A DNA stretch of 64,000 nt, taken from contig NZ_JALKFS010000005.1 in assembly GCF_023051145.1 (NCBI RefSeq), positions 2,373,733-2,437,732 on the forward strand. The letters run 5' to 3'. Source of the stretch: Williamsia sp. DF01-3. Lineage in GTDB: Bacteria > Actinomycetota > Actinomycetes > Mycobacteriales > Mycobacteriaceae. Of this stretch, positions 46,680 through 55,472 are shown one piece after another. The translations under genes and the position numbers were made by a program. The notes beneath the pieces are model-generated. The model was not told the origin of the DNA, did no database searches, and saw only the letters and a list, made by a program, of their open reading frames with translations. Numbering within the stretch: the first letter of the stretch is position 1; each line of letters starts with the position of its first letter.

Positions 46680-48263
46680 ATGAGTGATTCGGTGACGGTG
46701 GATCCACCGTCGGTTCCGGTGTTGGTGGGGTTGTATCGCGATCTTGATGCGGTGCTGCAGCGGATTGCTGGTGCGTCAGCAGCTGATGTTGACGATGTGC
46801 AGGTTGCTGAGTTGGTGCGGGTGAACGAGAGAGTTGTTCGGGCACTGACCTTTCAAGGCCTCAAGCGGTTGCAGGAGGTGAACGACCGCGGCTTGTTCCG
46901 TAAGGCTGGTCATTCCACGTTGCACCGGTTTGTGATGAGTGAGCTGCGGGTCTCTCGTGGTGATGCCTCCTCGCGATTGAAAGCACTTGATGCTGCTGGT
47001 GTGTTGTTGTCGATGCAGGGCGAGGCGTTGCCCCCGAAATGTCCGGCCGCGGCGGAAGCGTTGGCCGAGGGTGCGATTGGGTTGGCGCATATGGATGTGA
47101 TGCTCAAGGTCCGCGACCGCATTCCGCACAAGTCAGCGCCGGAAGTGTATGACGTGGTCGATACGTGGCTGACCGATAACGCCCGCACGTCGACTCCGAC
47201 TGAGCTCGAAGTGTGTGGGCGGGAAGTGTTGGCCCGGGTTGATCCGGACGGATCGCTCACCGATGACGCCGACCGCAAACGCAACCGGGGTTTATCCGAC
47301 GGTCCCCAAGGGTTGGACATGATGGCCAAAATTACCGGCAACCTCGACCCGGCAACGTTGGCCCTGTTTCGGACCGTGATGGACGTGTGGGCAGCACCCG
47401 GGATGAACAACCCTGATGACCCGAACTCACCCACCGGCGCCGCAGACGACCCGGCCATGGATCCAGCGATCATCGAGGCCGCGGCCGGCCGCGACACCCG
47501 TTCCCGCGCCCAACGTCAACACGACGCATTCAAAGCGATCTTGAAGACCATCCTCGAGTACAAACTGCTCGGCACCTCCCACCGTGGCCTGCCCATGCAG
47601 GTCATCATCACCATGACCAAACAACAGCTTGATGAGGCCGCCGGGATTGCCCACACCGCCTCAGGTGTTGACCTACCGGTCAAGGACGCTCTCGAACTCG
47701 CCGCCCGCTCGGATTGGTCGTTGGCAGTGTTCGCCAACCACTCCGCGGACGTGCTCTACTTCGCTCGGGCCAAACGCACTGCCCAGCAAGGCCAACGGAT
47801 GGCGTTGTTCGCCAAAGACCGAGGCTGCACCAGCCCAGGCTGCCGCAACCCGATCTCCTGGACCGAAATTCATCACACCACCGCCTGGGTCGACGGCGGA
47901 CACACCGACATCGACGAACTGGCCCCGGCGTGCATCCCGCATCACGCAATGATCGGGCCCGGCGAGGACCAGTGGCAGACGGTGATGGTCACCGACGGTC
48001 CCGACGCCGGCCGAGTCGCGTGGATCCCACCCACATACATCGACCCCGACCAACAACCACGCATCAACAGGGCTCACCACACCGACCACACCATCGAAGA
48101 GGCATGGCAGCGAATCATCGCCGAACGCCAAGCAACTCTCGACGAACGCGAACAACGCATGCAGATACAGCAACACAACCTGGCCGAGTCGATGGTAAGC
48201 CCAGATCTAGACGTCGCTGACGCGGGTGACTGCGAGAACCCGGCCGACCTACCAGAGCACTAG
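46680..48263 (+). CDS. HNH endonuclease with DUF222 (13E12-repeat family)
   Basis: A 527-residue protein of the DUF222/13E12 group that is repeated through many actinobacterial genomes. The N-terminal about 330 residues form DUF222. The HNH domain shows CTSPGCRNP, then the paired His in EIHHTTAW, DIDELAPACIPHH, which are the zinc and catalytic residues. A charged coiled-coil tail follows. Some members lie in mobile or prophage-like regions; the target is unknown. Wobble positions seem richer in T at its start than in neighbours. Confidence 0.87.
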   Translation: MSDSVTVDPPSVPVLVGLYRDLDAVLQRIAGASAADVDDVQVAELVRVNERVVRALTFQGLKRLQEVNDRGLFRKAGHSTLHRFVMSELRVSRGDASSRLKALDAAGVLLSMQGEALPPKCPAAAEALAEGAIGLAHMDVMLKVRDRIPHKSAPEVYDVVDTWLTDNARTSTPTELEVCGREVLARVDPDGSLTDDADRKRNRGLSDGPQGLDMMAKITGNLDPATLALFRTVMDVWAAPGMNNPDDPNSPTGAADDPAMDPAIIEAAAGRDTRSRAQRQHDAFKAILKTILEYKLLGTSHRGLPMQVIITMTKQQLDEAAGIAHTASGVDLPVKDALELAARSDWSLAVFANHSADVLYFARAKRTAQQGQRMALFAKDRGCTSPGCRNPISWTEIHHTTAWVDGGHTDIDELAPACIPHHAMIGPGEDQWQTVMVTDGPDAGRVAWIPPTYIDPDQQPRINRAHHTDHTIEEAWQRIIAERQATLDEREQRMQIQQHNLAESMVSPDLDVADAGDCENPADLPEH

Positions 48264-48523
48264 CGGCGACCAGCTTTGGTTACGACGGGTCGCGGCTGCG
48301 CTGGATGTCGCCCGGTCGTTGGTGTGTGTACCCGTGCGGGTCGCGCGAGAAGATGGGCGGCGGCCGTTCGTTGGCCAGGGATTCGACTACCTGGCTACGC
48401 CAAAACGGGAACAAGCAGCCGAACACGGCGGTGCAGCCACCTAACCGCGGACGGATCGGACGGAACCAGCGAGGACCGGTTAACGTCTAACCCCGAGCGA
48501 GGGGTCTAACGGGGGAGTGATCT

Positions 48524-48847
48524 GTGACAGACGAAGTGAAGTTCACCGATGCGCAGTGGGATGAGCTGGCAAGAGCCGCTGACGCATTTGCAACTGTGCT
48601 TGACCAAGAGGGTGGCCGATTAAGGGACGTGCTCGCCACAAACTGGGCGGGCTCTTGCAGTGAGGGCGTCGGCATTGTCGAGAACTTGAGGTTGCTTCTA
48701 TATGGCGAAGGGCCTAGTTCCTTCAAAGGTGCAATTAATTCTGAAACCCTCTACTTAAGGCAGCTGGCGGTGCAATGTCGAGGCGCTGGGACCGAACTCG
48801 CAGTTAGTGACAGTGACGCAGAACAGCGCTTTCGCAATGCGACGTAG
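48524..48847 (+). CDS. Small WXG100-like/T7SS-associated protein
   Basis: A 107-residue, mostly helical protein (MTDEVKFTDAQWDELARAAD...), with ATNWAGSC at a position like the WxG turn of ESX substrates. It starts with GTG 48524 after GGGGAG. The following lipoprotein gene begins inside its last codons (ATG 48837, stop TAG 48845-48847). Together with that lipoprotein and the PPE-like protein beyond the IS it forms a small cassette. Family assignment is tentative. Confidence 0.55.
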   Translation: MTDEVKFTDAQWDELARAADAFATVLDQEGGRLRDVLATNWAGSCSEGVGIVENLRLLLYGEGPSSFKGAINSETLYLRQLAVQCRGAGTELAVSDSDAEQRFRNAT

Positions 48848-48892
48848 GCCCATAGCGTCAATCGCCCTGGTGTTGCTGCTTGCTGGATGCAG

Positions 48893-48898
48893 CCTAGA
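48893..48898. repeat. Target-site duplication, left copy (CCTAGA)
   Basis: Six bases immediately outside the left IS end, identical to 49976-49981. CCTAGA fits the NCTAGN target with 6-bp duplication known for Bordetella IS481. Confidence 0.92.
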
Positions 48899-49871
48899 TG
48901 TTCTTCCCGGGGACGTTGTGCACAGTGATGCGGTCGATGGGTGATTTGCCGTCGATGCCTGTGTGTGGTCTGTGGTGATTGTATTCATGGACCCAGTGTT
49001 GGTAGGTCGCGGCGCGGGCTTCGTCGGAGAGGTAGGTGTGGGCGTAGGCCCATTCTTGGTTGAGTGTTCGGTTGAATCGTTCAACCTTACCGTTGGTTTG
49101 CGGCCGGTATGGGCGGGTCCGTTTGTGCTTGATGGTCTCGCCGAGTGCTTGAGCGAATAGCGTTGAGCGGTAACAGGATCCGTTGTCGGTGAGTACTCGT
49201 TTGACGGTGATGTTGTGAAGGTTGAAGTAGGCGTTGGCGCGGATCCAAAACGCTGAGGCGGTCTCCTTCTTTTCGTCGCCGAGGATCTCTGAGTAGGCCA
49301 GCCGGGAGTGGTCGTCGACGGCGTGGTGGATGAATGCGTAGCCCAGGCCCTGTCGTTTGTTGTTGCGCTTGCCTTCTTGGCGTCCGAGTTTGCGGTGTCC
49401 GCCGCCGTGGGGAATCTTGCCCAGCTTTTTGATGTCGACGTGGATCAGGTCGCCCGGGGCGTCGTGCTCGTATCGGCGCGGTGTCGGTCGGCGGACCGCC
49501 AGGCCGGTGTTCTGGTCCAGATTCCGCAACAAGGGCATCGTGAAGCGTCGTAGGACCGCGCCGACGGTGCTGCGGGGCAGGTGCAGGTGGTAGGCGATGC
49601 GGTGCGGTCCCCAGCGGCGTGTGAAGCGCAGGTTGATGATTCGCCGTTCAGTCTTGCTCGGGGTACGTCCAGGGCTGTGGTGCGGGCGGCTGGAGCGGTC
49701 GACCATCGCCTTCTCGCCACCGACCCGGTACCGATCGGCCCACTTCTTGGCGGTGGTGGGCGAGCACTGAAACCGTTCGGCAGCTCGCCGGATCGTCCAA
49801 CCGTCTACGACGATAGTTGTTGCGAGTTTCAATCTGCCCTTCGGAGCGAGCAAGGCATTAGCGTGGGACAT
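48894..49871 (-). CDS. IS481-family transposase
   Basis: A 325-residue DDE transposase. Helix-turn-helix about residues 17-50 (GWTIRRAAERFQCSPTTAKKW), then an rve integrase core with Asp146 (HVDIKK), Asp229 (VLTDNG) and Glu264 (NGKVERF), spacing D-34-E as in IS481/IS3. The ATG at 49871 lies inside the element, but the stop codon (TAG, 48894-48896) falls outside the IS end, within the target duplication. The protein is intact, so the element may still be active. Confidence 0.95.
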   Translation of the reverse strand: MSHANALLAPKGRLKLATTIVVDGWTIRRAAERFQCSPTTAKKWADRYRVGGEKAMVDRSSRPHHSPGRTPSKTERRIINLRFTRRWGPHRIAYHLHLPRSTVGAVLRRFTMPLLRNLDQNTGLAVRRPTPRRYEHDAPGDLIHVDIKKLGKIPHGGGHRKLGRQEGKRNNKRQGLGYAFIHHAVDDHSRLAYSEILGDEKKETASAFWIRANAYFNLHNITVKRVLTDNGSCYRSTLFAQALGETIKHKRTRPYRPQTNGKVERFNRTLNQEWAYAHTYLSDEARAATYQHWVHEYNHHRPHTGIDGKSPIDRITVHNVPGKNI

Positions 49872-49975
49872 GAGGACCTCTTGGTAGTCGCTGTAGTTGT
49901 GGTAACCACACCGATACCGGAGGTCCTCACCTATTTACTGGTGCCACACCGTTCACAACGTCCCTGGTCATTACA
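48899..49975 (-). mobile_element. IS481-family insertion sequence, 1077 bp
   Basis: Both ends begin with TGT and share imperfect inverted repeats of about 29 bases (48899-48927 against 49947-49975), 22 identical, with an unbroken core GGGACGTTGTG. The element carries one transposase gene on the minus strand and is bounded by the CCTAGA duplication. It is inserted in the early part of the DUF3558 lipoprotein gene. Confidence 0.95.
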
Positions 49976-49981
49976 CCTAGA
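49976..49981. repeat. Target-site duplication, right copy (CCTAGA)
   Basis: Exact copy of 48893-48898 directly after the right IS end; it marks the insertion boundary. Confidence 0.92.
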
Positions 49982-50640
49982 CGACAAAACTACGGACGCA
50001 GTCGCCGCTTCAGAGGTTCTGTCATCAAAGGTGGCTTCGACGAAGTCGACAATAGTGACCACGGAAAGCGTTGCAAAGCCCATTCCGCTGCCGTTCGAAA
50101 ACCCCTTTCCGGATCGGTGGAACGATTACAACAACGGCTCGCCCTACGAACCTTGTGTCTCATTCTCGGATGAAGAGCTTGAACGATTCCATATTGATCC
50201 GACGGTTATCGAAGATGCTGCAATCGTGAACGGCCAAGGCATCCGTGGCTGTAGTTGGTTCATGCCCAACCGGTTCTCGTTAAGTAATCTGGTGACCAAT
50301 TCTCGGTCGTTATCCGAGTATCGCGCGGGAACCGTTGAAAATGTGTGGAAGCCAGACATTGTGATAAATGGTCGAACCGTTGGGTTGTTCGAGGCAAATC
50401 ACGAACGGAGCATAGCTTGCTCGACATACGTCCAGTCATTTTCTGCGGCTGTAGTTACTAACGTTGTCACGTCGACATCTGATGAAGGTCAGAAAATTGA
50501 CGCTTGCAAGCTCGTCGAAGACTTCACGCGCGCATACATCGACAAGATCCCTGGCTAAAGCCCGCAAGGGAGTATGAGTGCGGACATGACTTTGGAGTTC
50601 AAGTCAGCGAGGCGCCTGGGGGCGGGCACTGGTGGGTAAG

Positions 50641-50694
50641 CGGCACTACTAGGCAAACGGCACTGACTAGGCATATAGCACTGACTAGGTGAAT
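50641..50694. repeat. Three tandem 17-19-bp imperfect repeats upstream of the PPE-like gene
   Basis: Units at about 50641-50657, 50658-50676 and 50677-50694 share the core GCACTGACTAGG; the first has one base fewer. They fill the gap between the lipoprotein stop and the ribosome site (GGGGGAG, 50696-50702) of the next gene. Function unknown. Confidence 0.6.
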
Positions 50695-50705
50695 CGGGGG
50701 AGTTC

Positions 50706-52025
50706 ATGGCGCCTAAGCCAATTGGGCAGACGGACTGGTTCGGGCACGCGATCGACGAGATACGGTCGGTGTGCGCCAGCATGGCGCCGAGTTCGGCGGA
50801 AGCAGACGCTGAAGCGATCAGGTTGATCGCGGCGAGGATCAGGGCAGCGTCGGACACCTACTACGCCACGCTGGGACGGCTGTACCCGGAAGGGGAGTTC
50901 CACGGTGAGTCGGTCACCGGCTCGCGGCACGCGACGATGGATGCGATTCGCCATATGGACGACTCCGCATCGGTGGGAATGCAGATAGCGGACCAGATCT
51001 CGGCCATCTCAAAAATCCTGTCGCAGACTCAGGGCAGCGTCGCAGACCTCGATGCCCAGTACAGCGGCAACGCTGCGAGTGTCGCCCGGCAGGTACTGCA
51101 ACAATTTGAACTGGCAACGACGATGACCGATATGTACAGCAACCCGGTCATCGGCGCCAACGGCTCGCTACCCGAATACACCGGGGTACCCCTGCCGCAG
51201 CTGGGGGCCGACTTCCAACCGATCGACACCCATCCAGCCGGTCTCAACGGCAGCGGTTCGGGCAGCGGCGACAACTCAGGGCTACTCGGAGGCGTCGGTG
51301 GCGGCAACAACATGGCGGGCGCACCAGGTCCCGCTGGGCCCGGTGGCCCCACCGGTGGACAAGAGACCTTCCACGGTGACCCGGTAGAAGACAAACCGCT
51401 CTCACTCGGTGACGTGGGCCAAACCGAGCCAGCACAAGCCGGCGGATCAACACCAGGCCCGCTCAACGGGGCTTTCGGGTCACCGGTCGCCGGACAAGCA
51501 CACGGGGCCGGCACGACCGGCGCTGCGACGACCTCTGCTCGAACCCGTCCGGGGATTGCGGGCGCAGGAACAGGTGGAGGGGCCGGGACCGGAGCACGCG
51601 GCGGTGGAGGACTCGGAGCGGGTGGCGGAGTCAGCGCAGGTGCCGACCCGAAATCGCTTGCCGCACGCCCGGTTACACCCCTCGCGACGCCAACAGCCGG
51701 CGGCGGGCCCATGCCGGGGTCCGGTCCGACCACGTCGACTCGTGGTGGGTCGCCGATGATCCCGCCGGGCGCAGCCGGACGCGGCGCGGGCAGAGACAAA
51801 GAAGGCGAACACCGGGCACCTTCCTACCTGCACACCCGCGAGAACGCCGAGGAGATCATCGGGCGCCTTCCGCTGGTCGGACCACCCGTCCTGGGTGACT
51901 GGGCCAGGCCGGGCGAGTCCGGCTCGGCCGCGGTGCCGGGAACAGGTACGAATCCGGGAGCCGGCAGCCGCAACGCGAACGACCCCGACGGCCCCGACAC
52001 CCCCGACACCCCTGACCGGACCTGA
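50706..52025 (+). CDS. PPE-like/T7SS effector-type protein with Gly/Pro-rich middle
   Basis: A 439-residue protein. Residues 1-165 are helical with no signal peptide (TDWFGHAIDEIR, a SDTYYATLG turn) and resemble the PPE/LXG-like secretion domains of T7SS substrates. Residues about 175-370 are Gly/Ala/Pro-rich and disordered. A conserved-looking C-terminal patch (SYLHTRENAEEIIGRLPLVGPPVLGDW) precedes a Pro/Asp tail. There is no obvious toxin domain. It ends two bases before the convergent glpK stop. The call rests on shape and context rather than a firm family match. Confidence 0.55.
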   Translation: MAPKPIGQTDWFGHAIDEIRSVCASMAPSSAEADAEAIRLIAARIRAASDTYYATLGRLYPEGEFHGESVTGSRHATMDAIRHMDDSASVGMQIADQISAISKILSQTQGSVADLDAQYSGNAASVARQVLQQFELATTMTDMYSNPVIGANGSLPEYTGVPLPQLGADFQPIDTHPAGLNGSGSGSGDNSGLLGGVGGGNNMAGAPGPAGPGGPTGGQETFHGDPVEDKPLSLGDVGQTEPAQAGGSTPGPLNGAFGSPVAGQAHGAGTTGAATTSARTRPGIAGAGTGGGAGTGARGGGGLGAGGGVSAGADPKSLAARPVTPLATPTAGGGPMPGSGPTTSTRGGSPMIPPGAAGRGAGRDKEGEHRAPSYLHTRENAEEIIGRLPLVGPPVLGDWARPGESGSAAVPGTGTNPGAGSRNANDPDGPDTPDTPDRT

Positions 52026-52027
52026 GG

Positions 52028-53535
52028 TCAGGCCAGGTCGTAGCTACGCTCGACTGCCTTGTTCCACTCGGCGAACCGCTGATCCCGGTCCTCTGCTGCC
52101 ATGGACGGTTCCCAGGACTTGTCCTGCATCCAATTGTCGCGAATGTCCTGCTCGGTGCCCCAGTAGCCCACAGCCAGCCCGGCCGCGTACGCCGCACCGA
52201 GAGCCGTGGTCTCGCTGACAACCGGACGTACCACGGGAACACCGAGGATGTCCGACTGGAACTGCATGAGCAGCTCGTTGACCACCATGCCTCCGTCCAC
52301 CTTCAGGGTCGACAACTCGACACCGGAATCGGCCTGCATCGCCTCGATCACCTCACGGGTCTGAAACGCCGTGGCCTCCAAAGCCGCCCGCGCGATGTGG
52401 CCCTTGTTCACGAACCTGGTCAAACCCACGATCACCCCCGGGCATCGGGCCGCCAACGCGGCGCGAACAAGCCGGAGAAGGCGGGCACGAAGTAGGCGCC
52501 GCCGTTGTCATCCACGGTCTGCGCCACCGTCTCGATTTCACTTGCGGCGCTGATCAATCCGAGATTGTCCCGCAGCCACTGCACCAGCGAACCCGTCACG
52601 GCTATCGAGCCCTCCAGGGCGTACACGGGTCGCTTGTCGCCGATCTTGTAGCACACAGTGGTGAGCAATCCGTGGCTGCTGCGGACAACCTCCTCGCCGG
52701 TGTTGAGGAGGAGGAAATTGCCTGTGCCGTAGGTGTTCTTCGCTTCGCCGGGCTCCAGGCACGCCTGACCGAACGTCGCCGCCTGCTGATCACCCAAGAT
52801 GCCCGCGATCGGCACGTCGGCGAGGGCCCCACGCTCGCGTACCCGTCCGTACACCTGCGACGAACTGCAGATCTCCGGCAAAAGACTCATCGGGATCTGC
52901 ATCTCCGCGCAGATCTCCTCATCCCACTGAAGGGTTTCGATGTCCATCAGCATGGTCCGCGACGCATTGGTCACATCGGTCAGGTGTCGACCTCCGTCGG
53001 GCCCTCCGGTCATGTTCCAGACCAGCCAGGTATCCATTGTGCCGAAACACAATTCACCGGCCTCGGCACGTGCACGCGCGTCGTCGACGTTGTCGAGAAT
53101 CCAGCGGATCTTCGGCCCGGCGAAGTAGGTGGACAGGGGGAGGCCGGTGCGATCCTGATACCGCGCAGCACCGTGTTCGCCGCCGAGTTCCTCGCAGAGT
53201 GCCGCAGTTCTGGTGTCCTGCCACACGATGGCGTTATAGATCGGCTCACCGGTCGCGCGATCCCACAGCAGCGTGGTCTCACGTTGATTGGTGATGCCCA
53301 CGGCGTGGATGTCTGCGGTGGACAGATCTTCAGCGGCCATCGCGGCCGCAGTCACCCTCCGGGCGTTGCGCCAGATCTCCGCACCGTCATGTTCCACCCA
53401 ACCGGACTTCGGGAATATCTGCCGATGCTCGATCTGCTCAGAACTGACCACTCGGCCGGCGTGGTCGAAGATCATGCAGCGGGTGGACGTGGTGCCCTGA
53501 TCGATGGAAGCGATGTAACCGGTGCTGTTGCTCAC
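52028..53535 (-). CDS. glpK: Glycerol kinase (frameshifted in this sequence)
   Basis: FGGY-family kinase making sn-glycerol-3-phosphate. The N-terminal frame (53535 to 52432) carries [14 protein letters not shown] and most of the enzyme, up to [15 protein letters not shown] and then a stop. The rest ([22 protein letters not shown] to the end) is in another frame to 52028. One G missing from the run of five (C run 52435-52439 on the plus strand) accounts for it; six would give [12 protein letters not shown] and 502 residues, the normal length. Divergent from glpD over 173 bases, it supplies GlpD's substrate. Confidence 0.9.
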
Positions 53536-53708
53536 AGGAACGAGTTTCGCATGACCATCTCTGCAGATTGTCTACTTGGACACGGCCGGTCCACTTGCGG
53601 TGGCGGACCGGTTACCAGCGGGTAGCGTTGTCGGCGGTAGTCCGGCCGGTTCGCCCGCTTCGGAGTTCGCGGCGGCAGGTGATCGACCCGTGACCAAAGG
53701 AGATAGCG

Positions 53709-55454
53709 ATGAGCGCAGCGGCATTCGACCCCGATCGACCGTCCGACCTGGGCCCTCGATACCGGGAGAACTCCTGGCAACGGCTGTCCACAGAGCTGTT
53801 CGACGTGGTGGTGGTCGGCGGCGGCATCGTCGGTGTGGGCACTGCGCTCGACGCCGCAACCCGCGGTCTGCGCGTGGCGCTCGTCGAAGCCCGCGACATC
53901 GCATCGGGAACATCGAGCCGCTCATCGAAGATGTTCCACGGTGGTTTGCGGTACCTCGAGCAACTCGAGTTCGGTCTGGTTCGCGAAGCGCTCCATGAGC
54001 GTGAGCTGTCGCTGAGCACGCTGGCGCCGCACCTGGTGAAGCCCCTACCGTTTCTGTATCCACTGAGCCACCGGGTTTGGGAACGGCCGTACGTGGCCGC
54101 CGGCCTGTTCCTGTACGACTCACTCGGTGGAGCCAAATCCGTTCCAGGACAACGTCATGTGTCACGGTCGGGCGCACTGCGGATTGCCCCTGCGCTCAAA
54201 CGCAACTCGCTCACCGGTGGGATCACGTACTACGACACCGTGGTCGACGACGCACGTCATACCCTGACGGTGGCCCGCACCGCATCGCACTACGGCGCCG
54301 TCATCCGAACCTCCACCCAGGTCACGGGTTTCCTGCGGGAGGCCGACCGGGTGAGCGGAGTCCGCGTGCGAGACACCGAGACCGGCGAGACCGCCGATAT
54401 CCGCAGTCACTGCGTCATCAACGCCTCCGGTGTCTGGACCGACGAGATCCAGGCTCTGTCGAAGCAGCGCGGGAGGTTTCGGGTCCGCGCGTCCAAGGGC
54501 GTCCACATCGTCGTCCCACGGGACCGCATCGTCAGCGAATCGGCCATCATCCTGCGCACCGCCACGTCGGTGCTGTTTGTCATCCCCTGGGAGACGCACT
54601 GGATCATCGGGACCACCGACACCGACTGGAATCTCGACCTCGCTCACCCCGCGGCAACCCGGGCGGACATCGACTACATCCTGCAGAAGGTGAACGAGGT
54701 GCTGGTCACGCCGTTGACCCACGACGACATCGAAGGCGTCTACGCGGGCCTGCGGCCGCTGCTGGCGGGCGAGAGCGACGAGACGTCGAAGCTGTCCCGC
54801 GAACATGCCGTGGCCGAGGTCGCGCCCGGTCTCGTCGCCATCGCCGGTGGGAAATACACCACTTACCGGGTGATGGCCGCCGACGCGGTGGACGCGATCA
54901 CCGACTTCATCCCGGTGCGGGTGGCTCCGTCGGTCACCGACAAGGTTCCCCTGGTCGGGGCCGAGGGGTACCACGCCCTGATCAACCAGTGCGATCAGCT
55001 CGGGCAGCGATTCGGGTTGCATCCCTACCGCATCCGTCGCTTGCTGAACCGCTACGGCTCGATGATCGATGAGGTGTTGGCCTACGCCAAGAAGGACTCG
55101 AGCCTTCTCGAACCCTTGGCCGCGGCGCCCCAGTATCTGCGTGTCGAAGTGGTCTACGCGGTGGTCAGCGAAGCCGCACTGCACCTCGAAGACGTGCTGG
55201 CCCGGCGGACACGGATTGCGATCGAGTACCCGGATCGCGGTGTGAAGAGCGCACGAGAAGTGGCCGATCTTGTTGCGCCGCTGCTTGATTGGGACAGCGA
55301 CCGTACCGACTTCGAGGTGCAGACCTATCTCGCGCGTGTCGAGGCGGAGGTGGCATCGCAGCGGCAACCCGATGACGAATCCGCTGATGCCCTGCGTGCG
55401 GCCGCGCCGGAGTCGCGCGCCGAACTGTTAGAACCCGTGCCGGTTCCGGACTGA
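53709..55454 (+). CDS. glpD: Aerobic glycerol-3-phosphate dehydrogenase
   Basis: A 581-residue FAD enzyme oxidising glycerol-3-phosphate to dihydroxyacetone phosphate and feeding quinones. FAD motif VVVVGGGIVGVGTALDAATRG, SSRSSKMFHGGLRYLE, RASKGVHIVVPRD and the IAGGKYTTYR motif are present, with the C-terminal DAO domain. The ATG at 53709 has AAAGGAG before it. The order lpdA-glpD known from M. tuberculosis is interrupted here by the accessory segment. Confidence 0.95.
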   Translation: MSAAAFDPDRPSDLGPRYRENSWQRLSTELFDVVVVGGGIVGVGTALDAATRGLRVALVEARDIASGTSSRSSKMFHGGLRYLEQLEFGLVREALHERELSLSTLAPHLVKPLPFLYPLSHRVWERPYVAAGLFLYDSLGGAKSVPGQRHVSRSGALRIAPALKRNSLTGGITYYDTVVDDARHTLTVARTASHYGAVIRTSTQVTGFLREADRVSGVRVRDTETGETADIRSHCVINASGVWTDEIQALSKQRGRFRVRASKGVHIVVPRDRIVSESAIILRTATSVLFVIPWETHWIIGTTDTDWNLDLAHPAATRADIDYILQKVNEVLVTPLTHDDIEGVYAGLRPLLAGESDETSKLSREHAVAEVAPGLVAIAGGKYTTYRVMAADAVDAITDFIPVRVAPSVTDKVPLVGAEGYHALINQCDQLGQRFGLHPYRIRRLLNRYGSMIDEVLAYAKKDSSLLEPLAAAPQYLRVEVVYAVVSEAALHLEDVLARRTRIAIEYPDRGVKSAREVADLVAPLLDWDSDRTDFEVQTYLARVEAEVASQRQPDDESADALRAAAPESRAELLEPVPVPD

Positions 55455-55472
55455 CCGCCCGCCGGCACGACG

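Larger units (their letters stand above)
48837..50558 (+). pseudogene. DUF3558-type lipoprotein gene interrupted by an IS element
   Basis: The 5' part (48837-48898) encodes MRRRPIASIALVLLLAGCSL, a full lipoprotein signal peptide with lipobox LAGC. The 3' part (49982-50558) encodes the mature domain with PFPDRWNDY, YEPCVSFSDEEL, IRGCSWFMP, ACSTYVQSF and KIDACKLVEDF, the Cys pattern of DUF3558. Deleting the IS and one copy of the 6-bp duplication joins SL to DDKTTDAV in frame, giving 212 residues. As it stands, the 5' part reads into the IS and stops soon after, so the gene is inactive and the disruption looks recent. Confidence 0.9.

Noticed and set aside
48264-48523. Possible small genes between the HNH nuclease and the WXG-like gene
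   Set aside because: Three overlapping short frames, all Arg/Gly-rich, none with a ribosome site or known motif. Only a weak CCCC/GGGG hairpin at 48491-48504 is visible.
50575-50640. 21-codon open frame starting ATG 50575 before the tandem repeats
   Set aside because: Short, no conserved features, and it ends just before the repeats.
52019-52029. 11-base palindrome GACCTGAGGTC at the PPE-like/glpK junction
   Set aside because: Too short and formed by the two stop-codon regions; no sign of a binding site.
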